From positions 1-14,393 of the forward strand of contig JAUWJC010000034.1 of the NCBI GenBank assembly GCA_030607895.1: a stretch of 14,393 nucleotides of DNA, in the 5' to 3' direction. The DNA comes from Pirellulales bacterium (GTDB taxonomy: Bacteria; Planctomycetota; Planctomycetia; Pirellulales; Thermoguttaceae). The notes under the pieces were generated by a model. That model was not told where the DNA came from. It did no database searches and worked only from the letters and a program-made list of their open reading frames with translations. A program made the position numbers and the translations under genes. This document shows, piece by piece, positions 6,031 to 13,386 of this stretch; position 1 is the stretch's first letter; each line of letters begins with the position of its first letter.

Positions 6031-7374
6031 ATGGGGACCTGTTTGCGGCGATACTCTGTAGCTGCCCGGACACTTGCGGCGGTGACGGTGGTCTTGGCCC
6101 TCTGGCGGGTTGTTCCGGCGGAGCAACCCGTGGAAAAAAGGGGTCAGAACTATTTTTCCGGCAATCGTGGGAGTGTTTTGTGGACGCTCGCAGAGAAAAA
6201 TAGTTCTGACCCCTTTTTCGTCGGGCCGGGCGTATTGCTGTTGCGCAACGGCGAAGTACTCAGTGGTAGGATTACCCCCGCGGGCGACCGATATATTGTC
6301 GTTCTGCCCGACGGCGAAATCCGCGTCAGGGCCAAGCAAGTGGAGTTCTGCTGCCGCGACCTGGAGGAAGCCTACCGGCGGAAGCGGGCGGCCATCCAAT
6401 TAGGTGACGTACACGAGCACGTCGAGTTGGCCGCATGGTGCCAACGGCAAGGACTGACCGGCTACGCCGCCCATGAATTAGCCGATGCAATGGCCGCCGA
6501 CCCGACCCATCCGATGATCGAAATCTTGGAGCGGCGGTTGAAGATGCCGACGCTGACCATTGGCCGAAAGGGGCCGGCCGAGAAAGCAGAACGATCATCT
6601 CAGCCGAAAAAGGGACCAGGTTTAATTTGTGCGAAGCACCCTCCGGGCCGTTCCGGCAAATTAAACCTGGTCCCTTTTTCGGCCCAGACCGTTCCTTCGT
6701 CGGAAGACCTGGACCGCCTGGTGCGAGGCGTGCCACGCCACGCGGTGGAGATGTTTGCCCAGTCAATTCAGCCGTTGTTGGTCAACGGTTGCACGGCCGC
6801 CGGCTGCCACGGCCCGCAATCGGAGACGGAGTTCAGCCTGTTTCGGATTCATCCGGGCCGGCGGCCCAGCCGGCGTCTGACGCAACGGAACTTGTACGCA
6901 ACGCTCCAATGGATCGATCGGACCGATCCGACTGCCAGCAAACTGCTAACCGTTCCAATTCGGCCGCATGGCACGGCCAAGGCGGCCATCTTCACCAATT
7001 GCCAGACGGCCCAGTACAGGGACCTGGTCAACTGGGTATACCGGGTTGTTCACGCTCCCGAGCCCCGCAGGCCAGCGAGTATCCAGACGCACCCCCCCCA
7101 GCCGGCCAAAAGCGCGTCGGCAACAGCCGGCTCGGGTTCCGCATCCCAGTTGAAGGCCGGCCAAAAGCCCGGGTTCGATTTTCCCGAACCGGCCGTCTTG
7201 GCACCCGCACCCGCGGGCGACGTGCCAAAGCCCTTATTACCGGTCGCCCCGGAGAATATTAAGCAGGCCGACCGGCGGTCCTCCGTAAAACGCGGCAAGC
7301 CGCCACAACCGTTCGTTCCCGCCGATCCGTTCGATCCGGAAATCTTCAATCGGCGACTACCAGCCAAGAAGTGA
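6031..7374 (+). CDS. secreted hypothetical protein with C-x4-C-H motif, carrying two palindromic insertions
   Basis: A 447-residue protein of unknown function. It has a signal peptide (MGTCLRRYSVAARTLAAVTV..., cleavage likely after VPA at residue 30). Residues 65-100 resemble a small beta-rich domain (LLLRNGEVLSGRITPAGDRY). Residues 240-340 contain SIQPLLVNGCTAAGCHGP with Cys254, Cys259 and His260, then RRLTQRNLYATLQWIDR. This resembles the cytochrome-c-like and associated regions of planctomycete surface proteins, but the C-x4-C-H spacing is not the usual heme site, so heme binding is uncertain. The tail from residue 345 is rich in proline, alanine and serine and is probably unstructured. 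Two inverted-repeat cassettes encode residues about 36-63 and 192-218. Removing either keeps the frame and joins sensible flanks (for example PAEQPV to VGPGVLLL). No ribosome binding site is evident. Confidence 0.8.
   Translation: MGTCLRRYSVAARTLAAVTVVLALWRVVPAEQPVEKRGQNYFSGNRGSVLWTLAEKNSSDPFFVGPGVLLLRNGEVLSGRITPAGDRYIVVLPDGEIRVRAKQVEFCCRDLEEAYRRKRAAIQLGDVHEHVELAAWCQRQGLTGYAAHELADAMAADPTHPMIEILERRLKMPTLTIGRKGPAEKAERSSQPKKGPGLICAKHPPGRSGKLNLVPFSAQTVPSSEDLDRLVRGVPRHAVEMFAQSIQPLLVNGCTAAGCHGPQSETEFSLFRIHPGRRPSRRLTQRNLYATLQWIDRTDPTASKLLTVPIRPHGTAKAAIFTNCQTAQYRDLVNWVYRVVHAPEPRRPASIQTHPPQPAKSASATAGSGSASQLKAGQKPGFDFPEPAVLAPAPAGDVPKPLLPVAPENIKQADRRSSVKRGKPPQPFVPADPFDPEIFNRRLPAKK
6135..6218. repeat. 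in-frame palindromic cassette 1 (84 bp)
   Basis: Perfect 24-base inverted arms, 6135-6158 and 6195-6218 (left arm begins AAAAAGGGGTCAGAAC), flank a 36-base loop. The total is 84 bases, exactly 28 codons, with no stop in the host frame. In mRNA it would form a long hairpin. The outer A5G4 arm is shared in type with the cassette at 6603-6683. Confidence 0.95.
6603..6683. repeat. in-frame palindromic cassette 2 (81 bp)
   Basis: Perfect 27-base inverted arms, 6603-6629 and 6657-6683 (left arm begins gccgAAAAAGGGACCAGG), flank a 27-base loop. The total is 81 bases, exactly 27 codons, open in the host frame. It differs in sequence from cassette 1 except for the A5G3-4 edge, so it is a different member or family rather than a local duplication. 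Confidence 0.95.
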
Positions 7375-7409
7375 CGCCACGCCCGCCGTCACCCCCCGCG
7401 AGAGCCGCT

Positions 7410-7438
7410 TTGCTTTGGCTTACGGCGGCCGCTACAAT
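7410..7438 (+). promoter_or_regulatory. candidate promoter for the repeat lipoprotein gene
   Basis: TACAAT at 7433-7438 is a five-of-six -10 match. TTGCTT lies 17 bases upstream (7410-7415), matching half of the -35 consensus. The transcript would start near 7445 and have a leader of about 100 bases. Confidence 0.45.
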
Positions 7439-7545
7439 AGAATAGATGGACGGGGGACCGGCAGTGTGCAATATTTGCGTACTGGGGAGGGTGGTAGGAT
7501 TGATGCGCCCGCATTGCAGTGGGGTTTTCCGTGGAGGCAAGTGCC

Positions 7546-8421
7546 GTGACTAGACTGATGCGAGTATTGGCCTGTTATTGGTTGTCGATGTCTGTGTTGT
7601 TGGCCGGGTTGTTGGCCGGCTGTGGTGAAGACAGGGCCGACAAGTACTTTCGTGAACTCGAAAAACCAGCAGAAAACGGCGCCGTAGAGGTCGATTCCGG
7701 CGCCACGACGCAGGCGCCGGACAATAAAGAACCGGAACCGCTTGCGGATTCCAAACCGGTCGAGATCGACGAAGTACCGCCGCCCAAGCTGGTGGGTACT
7801 CGGGAAGTGAAGGAGAGCTACGAAGACGGCAGCGCCCGGGTTGTGCGTCAAGTCAAGCTTTATACCGACGACAATACCGTGAACCACGGCGACTACGTCG
7901 AGTGGCATCCCAACGGCAAGAGGTTTTGCGAGGGAACATACGCCGACAGCCGTCGCACGGGCGAGTGGACCTTCTGGTTCGCCAACGGAAAGAAAGCCAA
8001 GACCGGAAGCTACAGAAACGGTCGGCCCGAGGGCAATTGGACCTATTGGCGCCCGGACGGCACGGTGGATCGAAAAGAGGGATACAAGGACAGCAAGCGC
8101 GACGGCCCCTGGATCTATTACAACAAGGAGGGCAAGCCCCGCCGCCAGGCAGAGTACAAATCGGGCAAGAAGCACGGCACCTGGATTCGCTGGCACGACA
8201 ACGGTCAGAAGTCGGCCGAAGGACACTACGTCGACGATCAACTACACGGCGTTCAGTCCGCTTGGTACAAGAACGGGCAGATGGCCAATCGTGCGGCATT
8301 CGTCCACGGCAAGCGGCACGGAAAGATCATTTCGTGGAACGAATTGGGCGACAAAACCACCGAACTCCTCTACGAGAACGACGTCCTGGTCAAGCGGTTA
8401 TTCCCCAGCGGGAAGCTCTGA
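7546..8421 (+). CDS. lipoprotein with YwqK/MORN-type repeats
   Basis: A 291-residue predicted lipoprotein. The start chosen is GTG at 7546 because GGAGG (7533-7537) sits eight bases upstream; an earlier GTG at 7519 has no such site. The N-terminus is MTRLMRVLACYWLSMSVLLA followed by GLLAGC, a good lipobox with Cys26 as the lipidated residue. An acidic, proline-containing linker follows to about residue 85. From about residue 100 the chain is made of repeats of roughly 22-24 residues with the pattern W..NG....EG.Y..G...G.W..W (for example YWRPDGTVDRKEGYKDSKRDGPW), about seven in all. This matches the MORN_2/YwqK family. Some YwqK proteins are annotated as antitoxins, but no toxin gene is adjacent, so a surface or envelope structural or binding role is as likely. 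Confidence 0.85.
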   Translation: MTRLMRVLACYWLSMSVLLAGLLAGCGEDRADKYFRELEKPAENGAVEVDSGATTQAPDNKEPEPLADSKPVEIDEVPPPKLVGTREVKESYEDGSARVVRQVKLYTDDNTVNHGDYVEWHPNGKRFCEGTYADSRRTGEWTFWFANGKKAKTGSYRNGRPEGNWTYWRPDGTVDRKEGYKDSKRDGPWIYYNKEGKPRRQAEYKSGKKHGTWIRWHDNGQKSAEGHYVDDQLHGVQSAWYKNGQMANRAAFVHGKRHGKIISWNELGDKTTELLYENDVLVKRLFPSGKL

Positions 8422-8455
8422 ACGCAGGTGGGTCGACGAGACCCAATCAAGCGAA

Positions 8456-8546
8456 AACGCCCGGTGGTTGAGCGCAGCGAAACCCCGGGGTTTCGCTGCG
8501 CTCAACCACCGGGCGTTCGTTTCGCTGCGCTCAACCACCGGGCGTT
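8456..8546. repeat. 62-bp perfect palindrome plus a duplicated arm
   Basis: Bases 8456-8517 form a perfect 62-base palindrome centred on ccccgggg (8483-8490). The right arm of 28 bases (8490-8517) is then repeated exactly at 8519-8546. The arm contains ggtggttgagcgcagcgaaa. It begins 34 bases after the lipoprotein stop and would make a very strong hairpin, so it may also end transcription, though no T-run follows. A decayed relative is at 13933-13973. Confidence 0.95.
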
Positions 8547-8569
8547 TGTCAACCCCGTGAACGGTTACC

Positions 8570-8598
8570 TTGGAAGCAATCCGAGCCGCGTCTATAAT
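8570..8598 (+). promoter_or_regulatory. strong candidate promoter for recQ
   Basis: A perfect TATAAT at 8593-8598 is preceded by a 17-base spacer and TTGGAA at 8570-8575 (four of six). Transcription would start near 8605 and give a leader of about 70 bases that includes the repeat at 8635-8676. Confidence 0.65.
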
Positions 8599-8632
8599 GC
8601 ATGTTTGGCTTGATGCGTTTCCGCGTTGGTAA

Positions 8633-8676
8633 GTTGCGAAGCCGCAAGCGGCACTAACCACTGACAACTCTCCACT
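8633..8676. repeat. inverted copy of the purA-type dispersed repeat in the recQ leader
   Basis: Bases 8633-8652 are the reverse complement of the module at 1588-1607. The stretch up to 8676 (ctgacaactctccact) resembles the inverted agttga-type module. It abuts the recQ ATG at 8678, and no ribosome binding site is visible between them. Confidence 0.7.
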
Positions 8677-8677
8677 C

Positions 8678-11275
8678 ATGCCAAGCGATGCCCAAGTAGA
8701 CATCGAATCGTACTTGCCGCGGTTTGGGCTGTCGTCGTTCAGGCCGGGGCAGAAAGAGGTGATCTCGACCGTGCTGGCCGGCGGCGATTGCCTCTGCGTA
8801 ATGCCGACCGGCGGCGGCAAGAGCCTTTGCTACCAGTTGCCCGCCCTGACAACGGACGGCCTTACGCTGGTCGTCTCGCCGCTGATTGCCCTGATGAAAG
8901 ACCAGGTCGATCAGCTTCATGCGCTGGGGCTGCCGGTGACGTACATCAACAGCACGCTGCCGTTGGCCGAGCAGTACAACCGGCTCGAGCAGATGGCGGC
9001 CGGGCGGTACCGCCTGGTCTACGTGGTGCCGGAGCGGTTCCGTAGTTCGGGGTTTCTCGATGCGGGGGGCGCGGTGGGGCTCAAGTTGCTTGCGGTTGAC
9101 GAAGCGCACTGTGTCAGCGAATGGGGGCATGATTTCCGACCCGACTACGGCCGGCTGGGACACTTCCGCCGCCGATTGGGGCGACCAACCACTATCGCCC
9201 TGACCGCCACGGCCACCGACGCCGTACGCCGCGACATCATCGAACAACTCGACCTCGACGAACCGCGGACCTTCATCACCGGATTCGCACGCCCCAACCT
9301 CTTCCACGAGGTCCAATCGCCACGCAACGAACGCCACAAGGGCGACTTGCTGGTCGAGTTCCTCCGCCAGACGCCGGGTGCGGGAATCGTCTACGCCTCG
9401 ACCCGAAAACGCACCGAGGAAGTCGCCCGGATAATCTCCGAGCGGACGGGGCGGCGGACGGCCGCCTATCACGCGGGCTTGTTGGGAGAACAGCGCCACA
9501 CGACTCAAGAGGCGTTCATGGGCGGCCGCGTCGAGATAGTCGTGGCCACCACGGCGTTTGGAATGGGTATCGACAAGGCCGACGTGCGCTTCGTGGTGCA
9601 TTACAATCTGCCGGGAACACTGGAGGCGTATTACCAGGAGGCGGGCCGAGCCGGCCGGGACGGAAAACCGTCCAGGTGCCTGCTGCTCTACAACGCTTCG
9701 GACCGCTACATTCAGGAGTACTTCATCGAAAGCGCCTATCCGGCTCGCGAGAACGTTGCCGCCGTATACGACTACCTGCGAAGCATCGACGCCGATCCGA
9801 TCGAGTTCACGCAACAGGACATCAAGGATTGCCTGAGCCTGCCGATCGGAGCCGACGGCGTTGGCACTTGCGAACAACTACTCGAGTCGGCCGGCGTGCT
9901 CGAGCGGTTGGTCGCTTCGAAGAACATGGCGGCCGTGCGGCTTGACAGCGACCTACCCACGCTGGTCGATCTGTTACCCAAGCAGGCGAAGACCCAGCGC
10001 CGCGTGTTGCAAGCCGTCCAGCGGTTGGTCGGACCACGGCGCAACGAGATGGTCTACTTCCGGCCCGACAGTCTGGCCCAACGCGAGGAACTCGCCCAAA
10101 GCTCGGTGGTTCATGCGCTGCGCGAGTTGAACAACCTTGAGATTTTCACCTATGTTCCGCCGTTTCGCGGCCGGGCAATTCGCATGATTGACGGGGATGT
10201 GCCCTTCGAGGAACTCGACATCGACTTCGAGACGCTCGAGCGACGCAAGGCGGCGGAGCGCGAGAAGCTGGACCTGGTAATCCGCTTTGCGCTCAGTTCG
10301 CAGTGCCGGCAACAGCAGATCCTTCGGTATTTTGGCGAGCGGGATGCCGGACAGTGCGGTAATTGCGACAATTGCAGCCGGCTTTCTTCGCAAAAGGCCC
10401 CGGACACTGCCCCGGCGACAACCCATAAGAAAATCGTCGAGGCGGTGCGCATGGTGCTCAGCGGCGTGGCCCGGACAGAGGCCCGATTCGCCTGCGGCAA
10501 AAATCTCATTGCCCAAATGCTCTGCGGCTCCGGCTCCGCCAGGATGGACAAGCTGGGCCTGAACAAGTTGAGTACGTTCGGACTGCTCGGGCATCTGAAG
10601 CAGCCGGAAGTAGCGACGTTAATCGACAGTCTGATAGCGGTGCGATGTCTGCAACAGGAGGCTGTCGAGCTTGGCCGGCCGGTGGTGCAACTGACCGCGC
10701 TGGGGACCGACGTAATGAAGGGCACGGCCGAGTTGGGTATCGAACTGCCGCTGCCGGCGTACTTGTCGGCAAAGATTCGCGGCGACCCGGCGGTGCCCCA
10801 ATCGGAGAGCCCGGCCGGCGTACCCCATTTGGCCGATTTGCCGCCGGCCGATCCAGGACTGGTGGCGGCACTCAAACAGTGGCGGAATGAGCGGGCGGCC
10901 GAGGCTGGCGTGTCACACTTCCAGATCATGTGGAACTCTACGCTGGAGGAGATCGCCCGACGGCGTCCCAACTCGCCCGAGGCACTGTTGGCCGTCAAGG
11001 GAATCGGCGAGGCAAAGCTGCATAGCTACGGAGCGGCCATTCTGAGAATCGTGGTTGGTGACGATTCAAAGGGGACAGAATCATCGCAGCGCCCTCATCC
11101 ACGGGAAGACACCCCCGAAGCCGCTGGGCATCCGAGCTACTACTGGACTTGTCGGCTGTTGGCGGCCGGTTTTTCGCCTTCGGAGTGTGGCGAAATTCGA
11201 GGAATCGAACTAGATGTCGTCCTGGACCACGCCAGGCGGGCGGCCGAAGACGGAAGGATTAAGGATGAAGGATGA
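8678..11275 (+). CDS. recQ: ATP-dependent DNA helicase RecQ, long form
   Basis: A 3'-5' superfamily 2 DNA helicase of repair and recombination. At 865 residues it is much longer than the E. coli enzyme of about 610. Domain order: DEAD-type helicase with the Q-region FRPGQ (21-25), Walker A GGGKS (45-49), DEAH (141-144) and ALTATAT; helicase C with YHAGL, TTAFGMGIDKADVRFVVHYN and QEAGRAGRDGK to about 335; an extra region about 355-535; a four-cysteine zinc site Cys543, Cys560, Cys563, Cys566; an RQC-like winged helix about 583-690 (LNKLSTFGLL); HRDC about 726-793 (LLAVKGIGEAKLHSYG); and a C-terminal helix-turn-helix about 820-855. The extra domain before the zinc site is a layout I recall from Bacteroidetes-type RecQ. 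The final residues DGRIKDEG come from a dispersed repeat that also supplies the stop. The start is the only sensible ATG. Confidence 0.95.
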   Translation: MPSDAQVDIESYLPRFGLSSFRPGQKEVISTVLAGGDCLCVMPTGGGKSLCYQLPALTTDGLTLVVSPLIALMKDQVDQLHALGLPVTYINSTLPLAEQYNRLEQMAAGRYRLVYVVPERFRSSGFLDAGGAVGLKLLAVDEAHCVSEWGHDFRPDYGRLGHFRRRLGRPTTIALTATATDAVRRDIIEQLDLDEPRTFITGFARPNLFHEVQSPRNERHKGDLLVEFLRQTPGAGIVYASTRKRTEEVARIISERTGRRTAAYHAGLLGEQRHTTQEAFMGGRVEIVVATTAFGMGIDKADVRFVVHYNLPGTLEAYYQEAGRAGRDGKPSRCLLLYNASDRYIQEYFIESAYPARENVAAVYDYLRSIDADPIEFTQQDIKDCLSLPIGADGVGTCEQLLESAGVLERLVASKNMAAVRLDSDLPTLVDLLPKQAKTQRRVLQAVQRLVGPRRNEMVYFRPDSLAQREELAQSSVVHALRELNNLEIFTYVPPFRGRAIRMIDGDVPFEELDIDFETLERRKAAEREKLDLVIRFALSSQCRQQQILRYFGERDAGQCGNCDNCSRLSSQKAPDTAPATTHKKIVEAVRMVLSGVARTEARFACGKNLIAQMLCGSGSARMDKLGLNKLSTFGLLGHLKQPEVATLIDSLIAVRCLQQEAVELGRPVVQLTALGTDVMKGTAELGIELPLPAYLSAKIRGDPAVPQSESPAGVPHLADLPPADPGLVAALKQWRNERAAEAGVSHFQIMWNSTLEEIARRRPNSPEALLAVKGIGEAKLHSYGAAILRIVVGDDSKGTESSQRPHPREDTPEAAGHPSYYWTCRLLAAGFSPSECGEIRGIELDVVLDHARRAAEDGRIKDEG
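11068..11084. repeat. solitary cassette-type arm inside recQ
   Basis: The sequence aaaggggacagaatcat resembles one outer arm of the cassettes in the secreted hypothetical gene. No inverted partner was found nearby. It encodes SKGTES (residues about 797-802) in the linker between the HRDC and the C-terminal helix-turn-helix. It may be a decayed insertion or coincidence. Confidence 0.35.
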
Positions 11276-11305
11276 AGGCGGAAGGGGGCCGCTTGCGGCT
11301 TCGCA
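11268..11305. repeat. dispersed repeat spanning the recQ stop
   Basis: Bases 11268-11289 are identical to 1553-1574, and 11288-11305 repeat the gccgcttgcggcttcgca module. Compared with the purA copy it lacks the 15 bases between modules. It contains the recQ TGA (11273-11275). Confidence 0.85.
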
Positions 11306-11337
11306 CCCCTTTGTAACCGTGCATTGGATTCTCTTCT

Positions 11338-11378
11338 GAGCCACGGATGAAACACAGATTGAACACCGATTAAAACCA
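11338..11378. repeat. A-rich near-periodic repeat before ftsH
   Basis: The segment (ccacggatgaaacacagatt, then gaacaccgattaaaacc) consists of roughly 12-base imperfect units of the ...acggatga/acacagatt... kind. I recall similar 'ccacggatgaacacagat' repeats scattered in planctomycete and verrucomicrobial genomes. It sits just upstream of the ftsH ribosome binding site. Confidence 0.5.
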
Positions 11379-11389
11379 AAAGGAAGCTG

Positions 11390-13309
11390 ATGGAGAAGGA
11401 ACCCACCAAAACTCCCGAACCGCCGGAGAAGACGCCGCCGCCACGGCGTTTCGGCACGTCGACGAAGTGGCTGCTTCTGGTGCTGGTAATGGTGTTCGCC
11501 TTTTTGTACTTCGGTGGCGACTCGATCAAGCGGTCGCCGATCAGTTACGGCATGTTCCGCCGCGAGTTGGCCGCCGATAACATCACCGCGGCCGAGGTGC
11601 AGGGAGCTAAAGTCTACGGCAAGTTTAAGAAGCCGCCGGTCGATCCCAGGGGCAAGAAAGACAAACAGGGAAAGCTGCCGACGCTCCGCGAGGAATTCGT
11701 CACCGTCTTGCCACCCTATCCGCTGGTCGATCACGAACTGGACGAGGTCTTGAGGAAAAAGCTCGGTATCGAGTACGCGGCCAAGGAGCCGACCGACAAT
11801 ACCGGGATGCTGCTGGTGGTGTATCTGCTGGTGACGGTCGGGTTGTTTGCCGCGGTCTGGTTCATGTTTCGACGGGCCAGGGACCAGTTCATGGGCGGGG
11901 GGCTCTTGGCCGGGTTCAGCAAGAGTCCCGCCAAACGGTACGAGACGGGCGATACACGGATCACTTTCGACGATGTGGCCGGATTGGAGGGAGTCAAACA
12001 CGAACTGGAGGAAGTGGTCGAGTTCCTGAAAGATCCCGAAAAATTCCAGCGGCTTGGCGGCCGCGTGCCCAAGGGCGTCCTGCTGATGGGGCCACCCGGT
12101 ACGGGCAAGACACTGCTGGGTCGGGCCGTGGCCGGCGAGGCAGAGGTGCCCTTCTTCTCGATCAGTGGCTCCGAGTTCATACAGATGTTTGTCGGCGTGG
12201 GTGCCGGTCGGGTCCGCGACATGTTCTCCAACGCCAAGGAAAACGCACCTTCCATCCTCTTTATCGATGAAATCGACGCCGTGGGAAGGTGCCGCGGTGC
12301 CGGACTTGGCGGCGGACACGACGAACGTGAGCAGACGCTCAACCAAATCCTCAGCGAAATGGACGGCTTCACCCAGAACGAATCGGTGATTGTCGTGGCC
12401 GCCACCAACCGGCCCGATATCCTCGACCCGGCGTTGCTGCGCCCGGGGCGCTTCGACCGCCACATCACGGTCGATCGGCCCAATCGCAAAGGGCGCCTGG
12501 GGATATTCAAAGTCCATTGCCGCGACGTACCGCTGGACGACAGCGTCGATCTGGAGCGGCTGGCGGCCGGAACGGTAGGGCTGACCGGCGCCGACATCCG
12601 TAACCTGGTCAACGAGGCCGCGCTTTGGGCAACACGACAGGGAAAAGACGCCGTCGACATGCACGACTTCGAGCACGCCCGCGATAAAGGCCTCATGGGC
12701 GCAAAACGCGAGGAAGTCCTCTCCGACAAAGAGAAGACGATGACCGCCGCTCACGAGTCGGGCCATGCGCTTCTGGCCTGGCTGGTGCCCGGGGCCGATC
12801 GGGTCCACAAAGTGTCGATCATTCCCCGCGGCCGGGCACTGGGCGCTACGCAACTCCTGCCCGAGGAAGACCGGCTCAACATCAGCGAGAGCGAGTTGCA
12901 CACTCGGCTGCTGTTCCTGCTGGGCGGCCGGGCGGCCGAGAAGCTGGTGTTCGACGAGTTCAGTGCCGGGGCCGAAGACGATCTGAAACGGGCAACCCAA
13001 CTGGCCCGACGAATGGTTACACACTGGGGAATGAGCGAACGCCTGGGGCCGGTGGCCTTTCGCGCCGAGGAGGACCATCCATTCCTGGGCAAGGAGATGG
13101 CCGGGCCACGCGAATTCAGCGAACATTTCGCCCGCGTGATCGACGAAGAGATGGTCCGAATCCTCCGCAAGGCGGCCGACGAGGCCGAGCAACTGCTCGG
13201 CGAAAATCGCGACACGCTCGACACGCTCTCCGCCGCCCTGGAAAAGGAAGAAAACCTCGACGAACAGCAGATCGAAGACCTGATCGGCCCGTCCGCGAAA
13301 AAACTATAA
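11390..13309 (+). CDS. ftsH: ATP-dependent zinc metalloprotease FtsH
   Basis: A membrane-anchored AAA+ protease (639 residues) that extracts and degrades membrane and regulatory proteins. Order: a proline-rich cytoplasmic N-terminus; transmembrane helix about 27-42 (WLLLVLVMVFAFLYF); a periplasmic domain 43-138 with a charged, lysine-rich insertion (PRGKKDKQGK); transmembrane helix about 139-160; the AAA+ module with Walker A GPPGTGKT (234-241), pore loop MFVG (266-269), Walker B FIDEID (291-296) and arginine finger region LLRPGRFDR; and the protease domain with the zinc site HESGH (455-459) and third ligand Asp531 in GAEDDLKRAT. The zinc motif is HESGH where most have HEAGH; both fit HExxH. 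The ATG has AAAAGGAA just upstream. Its TAA lies in a palindromic repeat shared with the convergent nitroreductase. Confidence 0.96.
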   Translation: MEKEPTKTPEPPEKTPPPRRFGTSTKWLLLVLVMVFAFLYFGGDSIKRSPISYGMFRRELAADNITAAEVQGAKVYGKFKKPPVDPRGKKDKQGKLPTLREEFVTVLPPYPLVDHELDEVLRKKLGIEYAAKEPTDNTGMLLVVYLLVTVGLFAAVWFMFRRARDQFMGGGLLAGFSKSPAKRYETGDTRITFDDVAGLEGVKHELEEVVEFLKDPEKFQRLGGRVPKGVLLMGPPGTGKTLLGRAVAGEAEVPFFSISGSEFIQMFVGVGAGRVRDMFSNAKENAPSILFIDEIDAVGRCRGAGLGGGHDEREQTLNQILSEMDGFTQNESVIVVAATNRPDILDPALLRPGRFDRHITVDRPNRKGRLGIFKVHCRDVPLDDSVDLERLAAGTVGLTGADIRNLVNEAALWATRQGKDAVDMHDFEHARDKGLMGAKREEVLSDKEKTMTAAHESGHALLAWLVPGADRVHKVSIIPRGRALGATQLLPEEDRLNISESELHTRLLFLLGGRAAEKLVFDEFSAGAEDDLKRATQLARRMVTHWGMSERLGPVAFRAEEDHPFLGKEMAGPREFSEHFARVIDEEMVRILRKAADEAEQLLGENRDTLDTLSAALEKEENLDEQQIEDLIGPSAKKL

Positions 13310-13382
13310 AGCCGCGACCGGTGGTCGCGGGATCGTCGGCCCGTTGCCCGGGAATACCGCAACCACCGGTCGTGGCTCTATA
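13305..13382. repeat. palindrome pair overlapping the ftsH stop; possible two-way terminator
   Basis: Arms 13305-13330 and 13357-13382 are inverted copies with three mismatches. Each holds the accggtggt-centred palindrome of the family seen at 3518-3627. The pair fills the gap between convergent ftsH and the nitroreductase, includes the ftsH TAA (13307-13309) and ends four bases from the nitroreductase stop. Its position suits a bidirectional transcript end, but there is no T-run. Confidence 0.8.
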
Positions 13383-13386
13383 ATCG

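Noticed and set aside
7546..8421. Toxin-antitoxin system based on the YwqK-like gene
   Set aside because: The gene is a lipoprotein and no toxin gene is adjacent; the antitoxin label for this family is weak evidence.
8490..8546. 28-base direct repeats with 29-base period as a CRISPR
   Set aside because: Only two adjacent copies with a one-base gap and no spacers; it is a duplicated palindrome arm.
8291..8820. Short open frames with VVERSETPGF-like peptides
   Set aside because: They are translations of the palindromic repeat in several frames.
8654..9877. 407-codon open frame antisense to recQ
   Set aside because: Opposite strand of the helicase domain with no protein family resemblance.
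11210..13192. 660-codon open frame antisense to ftsH
   Set aside because: It mirrors a highly conserved gene, has no recognisable domain, and long antisense frames are expected in GC-rich codon use.
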